Source of the DNA: Saliniramus sp050485405
GTDB lineage: Bacteria > Pseudomonadota > Alphaproteobacteria > Rhizobiales > Beijerinckiaceae
DNA length: 64,000 nucleotides
Direction of reading: 5' to 3'
Assembly: GCA_050485405.1 (NCBI GenBank)
Contig: JBJHBI010000015.1
Coordinates: 5,893-69,892, forward strand
Both the position numbers and the translations under genes were made by a program. The notes beneath the pieces were generated by a model. That model searched no databases. It was given only the letters and a program-made list of their open reading frames with translations, and was not told the origin of the DNA. Within the stretch, counting starts at the first letter, position 1; each line of letters starts with the position of its first letter. Shown in pieces: positions 9,407 through 18,255 of this stretch.

Positions 9407-10933
9407 TCACCCGCTCTCCGCCACCCGCGCCATCGGTTCCGGTGCCATCTCCGCATTGGCATCGCCCGCGCGGGTCTCCCAGCCGAGGTCGGGGAGTGCG
9501 ACGATGCGGGCGCCGCGCAGATCGTTGCGGCAGACGATGTAGCCGCGCTGTTCCATATATTGCACCAGACGCCGGGCGCGACCGGGGGAGCGGCTGCCGC
9601 AGATGCGGGCGATCTCGCCGTCGGGCGGGCATGGCGCGCCTTCGAGCGCGGCGCGAGCAAAGAGCAGGTAGACGCCCTGGATGTCCTCGGGCAGGCCCTC
9701 GGCGCAGCGCAGGGCCTCGTCCCATTGCGGGTTTTCCGCCATCTGCGCATCCACCCCGGCGCGGGCGACGGTGAGACGGCGGCGGAATTCCGCGAGATCG
9801 GGCGGGCCTCCGGGCACGCGCCTGATCCGGCAACGCACCAGAAAATCCTGATAGAGCACCGCATGCGAACGGAACGACGCATCCGGATCGGAGAGAATTT
9901 CCCCCATCACCGCTTTGAGGCCAGCCTCGCGCGCCTGCGGATCGGCGGCGGGTTCGTCGGGCGCGGGCATGGCGGGGCGCTCGCGCACGACGCGGGCGAG
10001 GAGATCGTTGGTCGAGGGCAGCGGCGCGGGGGCGGGCCTGCGCTGGATCTGCTCGCGCTCGTGCTCACGTTCTTCCGCCGTGGGCGGGGCGAAGATCAGA
10101 TCGCGGGCTTCTTCCGCAGGCTGCTCCGGCAGCGGCATCAGTTTGGGTGAGGTCGAGCGCGCCTGCGTTTCCACATCGCCGATACGAATCGAGATCGGGC
10201 GGCGCGACAAGGCGGGGCCGAGCGCGATGAAATGCCCGCGCGCGAGATCGCGGAACGCCTCCGCCTGACGCCGCTCCATGCCGAGCAGATCGGCGGCGCG
10301 CATCATGTCGATATCGAGAAAGGTGCGCCCCATCAGGAAGTTGGAGGCTTCCGCCGCGACGTTCTTGGCGAGTTTCGCCAGGCGCTGCGTGGCGATGACA
10401 CCGGCGAGCCCGCGCTTGCGCCCGCGACACATCAGGTTGGTCATGGCGCCGAGCGAGACCTTGCGCGCATCGTCGGACACCTCCCCCGCAGCGGTGGGCG
10501 CGAAGAGCTGCGCCTCGTCGACGACGACGAGCATCGGATACCAGTAATCGCGCTCGGCATCGAACAGGCCACCGAGGAAGGCCGCCGCCGCGCGCATCTG
10601 CTGATCGGCTTCGAGCCCTTCGAGATTGAGCACGACGGAAACCCGGTGCTGGCGCACGCGCGCGGCGATGCGCTGCAGATCGCCCTCCCCGCGCTCGGCA
10701 TCGACGACGATATGGCCGAATCGCTCGGCCAGCGTGACGAAATCGCCCTCCGGGTCGATCACCGCCTGCTGCACCCAGGGCGCGCTCTGTTCGAGAAGGC
10801 GGCGCAGGAGATGCGACTTGCCCGAGCCGGAATTACCCTGGACCAGCAGACGCGTGGCCAGAAGCTCCTCCAGATCCAGCACGGCCCGGCTCTCGCCCGG
10901 CCCCGTCACCCCCATATCCACACCGACCGTCAT
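9407..10933 (-). CDS. HerA/FtsK-like helicase-type ATPase (DUF87/DUF853 group)
   Basis: 508-residue ATP-binding protein. Walker A is GNSGSGKS at residues 33-40, and Walker B is MLVVVDEAQLF near 165. The LMCRGRKRGLAGVIATQRL block is a typical sensor/arginine region of HerA-type DNA translocases. After residue 270 there is a proline/glutamate-rich linker and a C-terminal domain with repeated 'RxxLTVARAGVDAQM' and winged-helix-like segments. HerA relatives usually pair with NurA nuclease or act in defence systems, but neither a nuclease nor another defence gene is adjacent, so its partner is unclear. Flanked by the methyltransferase (convergent) and the membrane-protein set. Confidence 0.8.
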   Translation of the reverse strand: MTVGVDMGVTGPGESRAVLDLEELLATRLLVQGNSGSGKSHLLRRLLEQSAPWVQQAVIDPEGDFVTLAERFGHIVVDAERGEGDLQRIAARVRQHRVSVVLNLEGLEADQQMRAAAAFLGGLFDAERDYWYPMLVVVDEAQLFAPTAAGEVSDDARKVSLGAMTNLMCRGRKRGLAGVIATQRLAKLAKNVAAEASNFLMGRTFLDIDMMRAADLLGMERRQAEAFRDLARGHFIALGPALSRRPISIRIGDVETQARSTSPKLMPLPEQPAEEARDLIFAPPTAEEREHEREQIQRRPAPAPLPSTNDLLARVVRERPAMPAPDEPAADPQAREAGLKAVMGEILSDPDASFRSHAVLYQDFLVRCRIRRVPGGPPDLAEFRRRLTVARAGVDAQMAENPQWDEALRCAEGLPEDIQGVYLLFARAALEGAPCPPDGEIARICGSRSPGRARRLVQYMEQRGYIVCRNDLRGARIVALPDLGWETRAGDANAEMAPEPMARVAESG

Positions 10934-11039
10934 GCCCGCTCCCGTCGCATTGCACCGGATGCGGTGATAGCACAGGAGCCGCCCGTGAGGAGGCCGCGCG
11001 GGACGCCCTCCACAGCTTCGGGCCGATCGTGCATGAGGC

Positions 11040-11585
11040 TCAGGCCGGGCGGATGCGTCCGGGCGGCTCGCCGGGAACGAAGGGTGCGGCGGGGAGCAGG
11101 CCGCGCAGGAACGATTCGACCGCCCCGCTCAGGGCGCCCGCCCAGCCTGCGAGCAGCAGCAACGCCTGCATTCCGAACTGGTAGCTCAAGATCAGATTGA
11201 CGAGCGCGACGGCGCCGATCAGCGCATATTGCGTCAAGGCGCCCACGGCCTCGTCGGAGGCCGGTCGCAGCACCCGCCAGCTGCAATAGGCCAGCGCGGC
11301 GATGGCTGGGGCGAAGGCGAAGGGGATGAGCGCCATCAGCCAGAGCGCCGCATAGCGCCTGCGCAGGAAGCCGATCACCGCCGCGCGCAGGCGGGTATCG
11401 AGCCGGGCGAATGTCCCGCGCAGCCGCGCATCGGTCGCTTCGACAGCGAGAATCACGCCGCAGGCGGGACACACCACGGCTCTTGCCGGCACGGGCGCGC
11501 CGCAGGACGGGCAATGGCGCTCCGGTGGCGGCGGAGGACGGGCGGGGAGCCGCGTCTCACCCGCAGCATCGCCGGGCGCGGTCAT
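11040..11585 (-). CDS. Zinc-ribbon membrane protein of unknown function
   Basis: 181-residue protein. Near residues 25-45 it has a rubredoxin-like zinc ribbon with two CxxC pairs (CPSCGA ... CPACGV), followed by a basic amphipathic stretch and two to three hydrophobic segments (LWLMALIPFAFAPAIAALAY and ALIGAVALVNLILSYQFG). I chose the ATG at 11585 because it overlaps the stop of the upstream GYF_2-TM2 gene as ATGA, indicating translational coupling; a GTG nine bases upstream is possible. Function unknown, and physical linkage suggests it works with the TM2 and RDD proteins. Confidence 0.75.
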   Translation of the reverse strand: MTAPGDAAGETRLPARPPPPPERHCPSCGAPVPARAVVCPACGVILAVEATDARLRGTFARLDTRLRAAVIGFLRRRYAALWLMALIPFAFAPAIAALAYCSWRVLRPASDEAVGALTQYALIGAVALVNLILSYQFGMQALLLLAGWAGALSGAVESFLRGLLPAAPFVPGEPPGRIRPA

Positions 11586-12235
11586 TGTCGCCACAAATGG
11601 GCGTTGGCGGCCACGTTGAGCCGCTTCGCGCCGTTATAGGCGTCGATCATGCTCCAGATCCAGGTGATCCAGCCGAGGAAGACGATCCAGAGCAGGATCG
11701 TCAGGATCAACATCACGATCCCCTTCGCAATCTGCCCGTTATAGAATTGCCCCAGCCCGGCGAAGAGAAACGAAAGGAAGAGCGCGAGGCCGGGGCTCTT
11801 GGGGCCGATATCGCCGGCGGCGGCGGCATAGGCGGCGATCGGCGGCGGGGCATGCTGATGGATCTGCACGATCGTGCCGCCGTTACCGGTGGAGACGGTT
11901 CCCGTCGTGAAGGCGGGCGCTCCCGGCATCGGCTGCTGCGGGCGCAGGAGATCGCGCAACACGCGGTCATCGGCGAGGCGCGTCCAGTCCTGCGAGCCGA
12001 GTTTGGCGACGCTCGTATCCGGGCCGATCCGCCCCTCCGCGAGGTAGCCCCTCAGCGCATGGCCGTCATACGGCCCCCAGCTCTGGCCATCGAGATGCAG
12101 GAACCATTGCCCGTCCAGAGGATGCGGCGGCTTCTGCGGCGCGGTCGTGGGGAGGCCGCGCGCATCGTCGGGACGATCGCCGGCCGGACCGGGCGCAGGC
12201 GCGCGCGGCGGGTCTTCGGGGGGTGTCGATGTCAT
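11582..12235 (-). CDS. GYF_2 and TM2 domain membrane protein
   Basis: 217 residues. A proline-rich N-terminus leads to a GYF_2-type domain (residues 43-97) with QWFLHLDGQSWGPYD and DWTRLADD, which in other proteins binds proline-rich peptides. A TM2 domain follows (residues 145-205) with two membrane helices and the connecting GLGQFYNGQIAKGI and IWSMIDAYNGAKRLN motifs. It is coupled by an ATGA overlap to the downstream zinc-ribbon protein and follows an RDD gene on the same strand. The three look like one small-membrane-protein unit, role unknown. Confidence 0.82.
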   Translation of the reverse strand: MTSTPPEDPPRAPAPGPAGDRPDDARGLPTTAPQKPPHPLDGQWFLHLDGQSWGPYDGHALRGYLAEGRIGPDTSVAKLGSQDWTRLADDRVLRDLLRPQQPMPGAPAFTTGTVSTGNGGTIVQIHQHAPPPIAAYAAAAGDIGPKSPGLALFLSFLFAGLGQFYNGQIAKGIVMLILTILLWIVFLGWITWIWSMIDAYNGAKRLNVAANAHLWRQ

Positions 12236-12275
12236 GATTGCTTCCGCCTCCTCGGGCGATGCAGAAAAGACCGCA

Positions 12276-12773
12276 TCAGACGCCGGTGCGTCCGTAGACG
12301 ACGCGGGTACCTGCGATCAGATCGTGCAGCCCGGTCTTCTCACGAGTCAGGCCGATCATGAGGTAGCCGATCATGAAGATCAGTGCGGAGAGGATTTCTG
12401 CGAGGTGGCGCCAGACCGCACGCAGAAAGGAGACATCCTGACCATCCACACGCATCACGCGAAGACCCATCACCCGCTTACCAGGTGTCGCTTGCCAGGC
12501 GGAAGCGTGAAAGAGGGGAAAATACAACAGACTGACCAGCAACATGCATAAGAAAACCATACCGAAATAAGCGTCTCCAGCGCCCATACCCGCTCCTGCC
12601 AGCATGAGAAAGAGGCCAGCGAACGAAACCACCGTCAGCAGTACGTAGTCGACGACATACGCGGCGAATCTGATCCAGAACCCTCCATAGAAGAGGGGCG
12701 CGCCGTAGGCGCTCATCATGGCCGGATCCGGTCGCGCGAAACCCGTCGGTGGCGGCATCGGTGGTGTGTGCAT
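12276..12773 (-). CDS. RDD family membrane protein
   Basis: 165 residues with three to four hydrophobic segments typical of the RDD domain: GGFWIRFAAYVVDYVLLTVV carries the Arg-Asp pair of the family, and ATPGKRVMGLRVMRVDG is the conserved loop before the last helix. Some RDD proteins act in ion transport or stress, but most are uncharacterised. The ATG at 12773 follows GACGAGGGGCCC; a TTG at 12797 would add eight residues. Codon use is slightly less GC-rich than in its neighbours. It lies 40 bases upstream of the GYF_2-TM2 gene, same strand. Confidence 0.85.
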   Translation of the reverse strand: MHTPPMPPPTGFARPDPAMMSAYGAPLFYGGFWIRFAAYVVDYVLLTVVSFAGLFLMLAGAGMGAGDAYFGMVFLCMLLVSLLYFPLFHASAWQATPGKRVMGLRVMRVDGQDVSFLRAVWRHLAEILSALIFMIGYLMIGLTREKTGLHDLIAGTRVVYGRTGV

Positions 12774-12924
12774 GGGCCCCTCGTCAGCTAGAGACAATCA
12801 AAAATACAGTCGTCCCACGCAAGCAATAATAAATTGCTGACGGCTATGGTATACGCGAAACTGCGCAGGCGGCGAACCATCCGGCATCCTGCGGCGTTGG
12901 CTTTCTCCAATGGAGGAGATTGCC

Positions 12925-13101
12925 ATGAGCCATACCGCGAATTCGCATGACCGGCCCTGGAGCTACGAAGATGTCCAGAATCTGCGTCAGCTCGTGAACG
13001 AGGGCGTTACCGACTCGGTCATCAGCCTGAAGATGAAGCGCTCCATCGCCGATATCCACGCCAAACTCTCGGAACTCGGCCTCGTCGCCAAAACCGGGTG
13101 A
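12925..13101 (+). CDS. Small conserved hypothetical protein, possible SANT/helix-turn-helix-like
   Basis: 58-residue protein with the pattern RPWSYEDVQNLRQLVNEGV, SVISLKMKRSIADIHAKLSELG, which reads as two or three short helices like a Myb/SANT-type or recombinase-like helix-turn-helix. Similar tiny proteins occur in Rhizobiales without known function. The ATG at 12925 is preceded by TGGAGGAGATTGCC, a near-consensus ribosome binding site, which supports translation. It is an isolated gene. Confidence 0.7.
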   Translation: MSHTANSHDRPWSYEDVQNLRQLVNEGVTDSVISLKMKRSIADIHAKLSELGLVAKTG

Positions 13102-13225
13102 CCGGTCGGACGCGACGGGTTGCGCCGGGTGCCGGGAAAAGGTCGCCCGGCGCGCGAAACGCCCTTGGCTTCGCCCCGTGTTTCCGGGCTAGATTAGCCG
13201 ATCGGAATCACGGGGTTCGAAGACG

Positions 13226-14512
13226 ATGGGATATATCGACAGCTGGTACGCGCGCACGCTCGCCGATGCGGCGGAATACCCGGCTCTGTCCGGTGAGAAG
13301 GAAGCGGATGTCTGTATCGTCGGCGGCGGGCTCGCCGGTCTGTCCGCCGCACGCGATCTCGCGCGCGCGGGCAAGCGTGTCGTCCTGCTGGAAGCCGAAC
13401 GCGTGGGCTGGGGCGCCTCGGGGCGCAATGGCGGTTTCGTCTCACCCGGCTATGCCGCGAGCCTGTCGCTGATCTCGCTCTATGCGGGATCCGAGCGTGC
13501 GAAGGCGCTCTACAAGCTCTCCATCGAGGGCGCTCAGGCGGTGCGCGCGAATGTCGATGCGCTCGGCTTGGGCGAGGCCTGCAACCCGGTCGCCGGCAAG
13601 ATCGGGGTGATGCGCTACCCCGCCCGCGACGCGCTGATGCAGCACCGCGACCAGATGGCGAAGGATTTCGGCTACGAGCTCGACTACATGCCCCGCGAGG
13701 CGGTGCGCGAGGTCCTGCTCTCCGGCAAGTATTTCGACGCATTGTATGACCCGCAGGCCTTTCATTTCCACCCGCTGAACTACGCCCGTGCGCTCGCGCG
13801 CGATATCGTCGCCCATGGCGGCGTGATCTGCGAGAACAGCCCCGCCATCGGCGCCGTGCTCGATACGCCGGAGAAACGCCTGCGCACGATCGGCGGTAGC
13901 GTGCGCGCCCGCGACGTCGTCCTCGCGGGGGGCGGCTATACGACGGGTCTCGTGCCGGAACTGCGCCGCGCCTATCTGCCGATCGCCACCTATGTGCTGC
14001 TCACGGAGCCGGCGCCGGAGCAGATCGCGCAGGCGGTGAAGAGCCCCTGCGCGATTTCCGACAACCGCCGCGCGAACGACTATTACCGTCTCGTCGATGG
14101 CGGCAAGCGGCTGCTCTGGGGCGGGCGCATCACCACGCGCCGGGCCGAGCCGCGCGACCTCGCCGCGCTTCTGCGCCGGACCATGATCTCGACCTACCCG
14201 CAATTGTCGGATTTGCGCGTGGAGATCGCATGGTCGGGGTTGATGTCCTATGCCCGCCATCTGATGCCGCAGATCGGGCGCCTGCGCGACGGCGTCTATT
14301 ACTGCACAGCTTTCGGCGGCCATGGGCTCAACACCACCGCGATCGGCGGACGCGTCGTCGCAGAGGCGATCACCGGCGAGAGCGACCGTATCCGCCTGTA
14401 CGAACCCTTCGGCCTCGCCTGGAATGGAGGCCCGTTCGGCACGGCGGCGGTGCAGCTCACCTACTGGACCTATCAGGCACAGGATTGGTGGAAGGAACGC
14501 AAGGCCGCGTGA
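13226..14512 (+). CDS. FAD-dependent oxidoreductase, DAO family (gamma-glutamylputrescine oxidase-like)
   Basis: 428 residues. The N-terminal Rossmann FAD-binding motif is VCIVGGGLAGLSAARDLARAG (residues 29-49), then VLLEAERVGWGASGRNGGFV, typical of the PuuB-like amine/glycine oxidase branch of the DAO superfamily. The C-terminal FAD-closing motif is YYCTAFGGHGLNTTAIGG. Likely oxidises an amine or amino acid, releasing aldehyde or keto product; the exact substrate is unknown. A related flavoenzyme lies convergently at 14525-15862, with only 12 bases between the stops. Confidence 0.88.
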   Translation: MGYIDSWYARTLADAAEYPALSGEKEADVCIVGGGLAGLSAARDLARAGKRVVLLEAERVGWGASGRNGGFVSPGYAASLSLISLYAGSERAKALYKLSIEGAQAVRANVDALGLGEACNPVAGKIGVMRYPARDALMQHRDQMAKDFGYELDYMPREAVREVLLSGKYFDALYDPQAFHFHPLNYARALARDIVAHGGVICENSPAIGAVLDTPEKRLRTIGGSVRARDVVLAGGGYTTGLVPELRRAYLPIATYVLLTEPAPEQIAQAVKSPCAISDNRRANDYYRLVDGGKRLLWGGRITTRRAEPRDLAALLRRTMISTYPQLSDLRVEIAWSGLMSYARHLMPQIGRLRDGVYYCTAFGGHGLNTTAIGGRVVAEAITGESDRIRLYEPFGLAWNGGPFGTAAVQLTYWTYQAQDWWKERKAA

Positions 14513-14524
14513 GCCGCCATCTTC

Positions 14525-15862
14525 TCAGGCGGCTTTGCCGGGCTGCCGGTGCGCCGCCGCGTCCCAGCGTTTCGCGAGACCGGCATCGCGCCAGGCGAAA
14601 TAGCGCATCGCGGCGCCGATGAACCAGGGGTGCCCGGTATAGAGTGGCATGGTCGGGAAGGCCATGCCGTCGAAGGCGCTGGGTGCGAGTTCCTCCCCGA
14701 GGATCCGGTCGGCGATGCGTTTGCCGAAGCGCAGGCCCAGCGCCACGCCGGCGAAATTGTAGCCGAGCGCGTAATGCAGCCGCCCGCGCCGCCCGACATG
14801 CGGCTTCATGTCGAAGGTGCCGGCGCAATAGCCGTCCCAGACATGCGACAGGCGCACATCACCCAGTTGCGGAAACACCTTGAGCATGATCTTGCGCATC
14901 CGCGCGGCGATCGCCTCCTCGTCGGCGAGATGCTCCGCCGTGGCGCCGCCGAAGACGAGGCGGGGCGCGTCGGGAGCATGGCGGAAGAAGTCGATATTCG
15001 TATTCGAATCGATGATGGTGCGCCCGTGCGGGATCAGTTGGTCGAGAAGCGCGGGATCGAGCGGCTCCGTCGTCGCCATGAAGGCGCGAAACGGCACGAG
15101 CCGGCGCTTGTACCAGCCCGGATGCTGCGTATAGCCGTTCGTAGCGAGCACCACCTCCCGCGCTGTGATCTCGCCCCGCGTGGTCACGAGACGCACCTGC
15201 CGATCGTCCTCGTGGATGGCGTCGACCCGCGTCTCGCCGATAACCGCGACGCCGGCCGCAACGGCGCGGTCGATCAGCCCCTGATGCAGAAGCCCCGGAT
15301 GGATCGAGCCGCTATCGGGGATGACCGCGCCGCCATGATAGTGATCGCTGCCGATCGCTTCGCGTTGCCTTTCCGCGTGGAGGATCGCGTAATCATGGCC
15401 GAGCGCCGACTTCAGGCGAGCGAGATCGGCATCGAGCCAAGCCCTGTGCCCCGGCGCCGTCGCGGCGATGAAGCGCCCGCAGCGCGTGGCGTGGCAGGCG
15501 ATGTCCTCGGCTTCCGCGAGGGCGAAGACACCTTCATAAGCCGCGTGGAGCTCCTGATAGGTCTTGCGAGCGTAGGCCTCGTCCTTTGCATCGACGAGAT
15601 CACCGAAACTCTTCTTCATCACCCGCCCGATGAAGCCTGCACTGCGGCGGGAGGCGCCGGCGCCGATACGCTCGGCATCGAGCAGCGCGACGTTGCGCCC
15701 GCCGCGCGCGAGATGAAGCGCGGCGCTGACGCCGGTGAATCCGCTGCCGATGACGATGTGATCATAGGCGGGCTCGGGCGCTTCCCCCCGCGATTCCGGC
15801 GGCGGAGCGGCTTCCCACCACCAGGGCGCGAACCGGAAATCCTGCGTCACGTGAGCATTCAT
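14525..15862 (-). CDS. FAD-binding oxidoreductase, DAO family
   Basis: 445 residues. The FAD motif is HIVIGSGFTGVSAALHLARGG (residues 34-54), followed by VALLDAERIGAGASRRSAGFIG. The middle contains GRFIAATAPGH and the C-terminal LHYALGYNFAGVALGLRFGKR, the FAD-proximal loop. It belongs to the same PuuB/glycine-oxidase-like group as the convergent 13226-14512 gene but is clearly diverged, so the two are not a recent tandem copy. The ATG at 15862 follows GGGAGAGGGCG. Substrate unknown. Confidence 0.87.
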   Translation of the reverse strand: MNAHVTQDFRFAPWWWEAAPPPESRGEAPEPAYDHIVIGSGFTGVSAALHLARGGRNVALLDAERIGAGASRRSAGFIGRVMKKSFGDLVDAKDEAYARKTYQELHAAYEGVFALAEAEDIACHATRCGRFIAATAPGHRAWLDADLARLKSALGHDYAILHAERQREAIGSDHYHGGAVIPDSGSIHPGLLHQGLIDRAVAAGVAVIGETRVDAIHEDDRQVRLVTTRGEITAREVVLATNGYTQHPGWYKRRLVPFRAFMATTEPLDPALLDQLIPHGRTIIDSNTNIDFFRHAPDAPRLVFGGATAEHLADEEAIAARMRKIMLKVFPQLGDVRLSHVWDGYCAGTFDMKPHVGRRGRLHYALGYNFAGVALGLRFGKRIADRILGEELAPSAFDGMAFPTMPLYTGHPWFIGAAMRYFAWRDAGLAKRWDAAAHRQPGKAA

Positions 15863-16024
15863 CGCCCTCTCCCGCTCCTCCCTCTCGACGGCGAGCGCGC
15901 CCCCCGCGCATATCGCCGTATCCGTGAAAATACACGTTTACGCAACCGTAAGGCGAAGCTAACGTAGCGTCAATTCCGGCATTGATCGGATCGGGGAAAG
16001 CATTCGTACGGGGGAGACAAAGCA

Positions 16025-16963
16025 ATGCGTCAGACTATCGGCAAGATCGCCGTGCTCGGCAACGGGCTGATGGGAACCGGCATTTCCGCCGTCTTCGCCA
16101 TGGCGGGCAAGGATGTCGTCATGATCGGGCGCGATGCCGGGCGTGCACATGCCGCGCTCGACGGGGTCGGCCAGCAGATCGACGCCTTCGCGGCACGTGG
16201 CCTGATCGCGGGTGATGCGGCTGCCGCCGCCCGCGGACGCGTCACCGCTTCCGCCGATCCTGCGGACGCGGCTGAATGCGATTTCGTCATGGAGGCCGTT
16301 ACCGAGGATCTCGCGATCAAGACGGAGCTTTTCGCGCGCCTCGACGAAATCTGTGCGCCGGACGTCGTCCTCGCCTCATCCAGCGGTCAGCCGGCCTCGG
16401 CGCTCACCACCAGAGTGAAACGCGCTGAGCGCGTGCTGGCTGCGCATTTCTGGTTTCCTGCGACGCTGATCCCCGTGGTCGAGGTCTGCCCCTCCCCCGT
16501 CACGGACGAGGCGGCGACCGCGCGCACGATGGCTTTGTTGCGTGAGGCCGGCAAGGAGCCGGTGCTGATGCAGCGGGAGACGCCGGGCATGATCGGCAAC
16601 CGCATCCAGTTCGCCATCCTGCGCGAAGCATGGGCGATGTGGGCGGAAGGCATCGCTTCGGCAGAAGCGATCGACACGGTGGTGCGCCAGACGCTCGGGC
16701 GGCGGCTCGGCATTACCGGGCCGATCGAGTCGGCGGAACTCGGCGGGCTCGACACGCTGCACGCCTTCGCCGTCTCGCTGCTGCCGCATCTCGACGCGTC
16801 GCCGAAACCCGCGCCGGAAGTCACGAAACTGGTCGAGAGCGGCGCGCGCGGCTTCGCCAACAAACAGGGCATCTACGATTGGTCGAACCGCGACGGCGAT
16901 GCGCTGAAGGCCGCGCGGGTCGACGAGTTGTTCCGCTGGCTGAAGAAGGATGCCGGTCAGTAA
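16025..16963 (+). CDS. 3-hydroxyacyl-CoA dehydrogenase family protein (NAD-dependent)
   Basis: 312-residue L-3-hydroxyacyl-CoA dehydrogenase-type enzyme. The N-terminal Rossmann motif is IAVLGNGLMGTGISAVFAMAG, with DFVMEAVTEDLAIKTELFARLDE and the catalytic histidine in VLAAHFWFP. The C-terminal helical domain contains TPGMIGNRIQFAILREAWAM. The variant AHFWFP rather than AHFFNP suggests a non-beta-oxidation member, such as a hydroxybutyryl-CoA or lambda-crystallin/gulonate-type dehydrogenase. The ATG at 16025 follows GGGGGAG. It runs divergently from the DAO gene at 14525-15862. Confidence 0.85.
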   Translation: MRQTIGKIAVLGNGLMGTGISAVFAMAGKDVVMIGRDAGRAHAALDGVGQQIDAFAARGLIAGDAAAAARGRVTASADPADAAECDFVMEAVTEDLAIKTELFARLDEICAPDVVLASSSGQPASALTTRVKRAERVLAAHFWFPATLIPVVEVCPSPVTDEAATARTMALLREAGKEPVLMQRETPGMIGNRIQFAILREAWAMWAEGIASAEAIDTVVRQTLGRRLGITGPIESAELGGLDTLHAFAVSLLPHLDASPKPAPEVTKLVESGARGFANKQGIYDWSNRDGDALKAARVDELFRWLKKDAGQ

Positions 16964-16993
16964 GGGCCGGCAAGCAAGCATCCCCAAACGCGC

Positions 16994-18133
16994 TTACTGC
17001 GCGCTCTCCAGCATGGCGCGCCGGCGCCGCTCCAGCCACCAGCCGGATTGCTCAGGCCAGTTCCGGTAGCTCTCCGGCGCCATCGCATCGAGATCGCTGA
17101 GCGCCTGGAGCGGCCAGTTCGGATTGGCCAGAGCTTCGCGTCCGATGGCGATGATGTCGGCCTGGCCGGCGGCGAGGATCGCCTCGGCCTGGGCCGCCTC
17201 GGTGATCAGCCCCACCGCCATGGTGGGGATCTCCGCCTCGCGGCGCACGGCCTCGGCGAAGGGCACCTGGAAGCCCGGTCCGCGCTTGACGCGCGCGGCG
17301 GTGGCCGAGCCCGCGAGGCCCCCCGACGAGCTGTCGATCACATCGATGCCGATTTCCTTCAATTGCTTCGCGAGCCAGATCGTATCGGCGATTTCGAGCC
17401 CGCCCTCGATCCCGTCCACGCAGGAAAGACGGGCGAATAACGGCAGATGCGCCGGCCAGGTGTCGCGCAGGGCCCGCGCCACGGCGAGCGGGAACCGCGC
17501 ACGCCCGGCGAGATCGCCGCCATAGGCGTCGTTGCGACGATTCGAGAGCGGCGAGAGGAAGGAATGCAGGAGATAGCCGTGCGCGGCATGAAGCTCGATC
17601 ACCTCGAACCCGGCCTGCAAGGCGCGCTCCGCCGCTTCGCACCACGCGGCAATCAGGGCATCCATATCGGCCTGTTCCATGGCGCGGGGCGTAAGCCAGC
17701 CCTCATCCATGGGGATGGCGCTCGGTGCGATGATCTCCCAGGGGTGATCGCCGCGCGCTGCATCCTCCGCGTTCAGGGGACCATTGCCGTACCAGGGGCG
17801 CTGCATGCTGGCCTTGCGCCCGGCATGGCCGAGCTGGATCGCGGGCACGGATCCTTGCGCCTTGATGAAGCCGGCAATCCGCGCCATCGGTGCGATCTGC
17901 GCATCCTCCCACAGACCCGGACAGCCATGGGTGATCCGCCCCTGTGCCGTCACCGCCGTCGCCTCCACCATGACGAGCCCCGCGCCCCCGAGCGCGAAGC
18001 GGGCCAGATGGGCGAAATGGTAATCCCCCACCATCCCGTCGATGGCGGAATACTGGCACATCGGCGAAATCGCGATGCGGTTCTTCATGGTGACGTCGCG
18101 CAAGGTGAGCGCGGAGCCGAGCAGATGAGCCAT
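16994..18133 (-). CDS. NADH:flavin oxidoreductase, Old Yellow Enzyme family (YqjM-class)
   Basis: 379-residue FMN-dependent (alpha/beta)8 barrel ene-reductase. Features include MKNRIAISPMCQYSA near residue 20 (the YqjM-class cysteine), IQLGHAGRKAS, FEVIELHAAHGYLLHSFLSP with the His-Ala-Ala-His substrate-binding pair, NRRNDAYGGD, and AIGREALANPNWPL near the C-terminus. These enzymes reduce activated C=C bonds such as those of cyclohexenones. It begins 122 bases downstream of the last bac-like gene on the same strand, so co-transcription with that operon is possible but not shown. Confidence 0.92.
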   Translation of the reverse strand: MAHLLGSALTLRDVTMKNRIAISPMCQYSAIDGMVGDYHFAHLARFALGGAGLVMVEATAVTAQGRITHGCPGLWEDAQIAPMARIAGFIKAQGSVPAIQLGHAGRKASMQRPWYGNGPLNAEDAARGDHPWEIIAPSAIPMDEGWLTPRAMEQADMDALIAAWCEAAERALQAGFEVIELHAAHGYLLHSFLSPLSNRRNDAYGGDLAGRARFPLAVARALRDTWPAHLPLFARLSCVDGIEGGLEIADTIWLAKQLKEIGIDVIDSSSGGLAGSATAARVKRGPGFQVPFAEAVRREAEIPTMAVGLITEAAQAEAILAAGQADIIAIGREALANPNWPLQALSDLDAMAPESYRNWPEQSGWWLERRRRAMLESAQ

Positions 18134-18255
18134 GGATGATCCCCTTCAAACGCCCCCATCGTGACCGCCCCCCGCCCGCAGGCCAAGCCCGCAGGACGTT
18201 CATCGAAGCGATCACCGGATGGGCCGGGGGCGTATGTGGGGAGAGGATGGGATCA

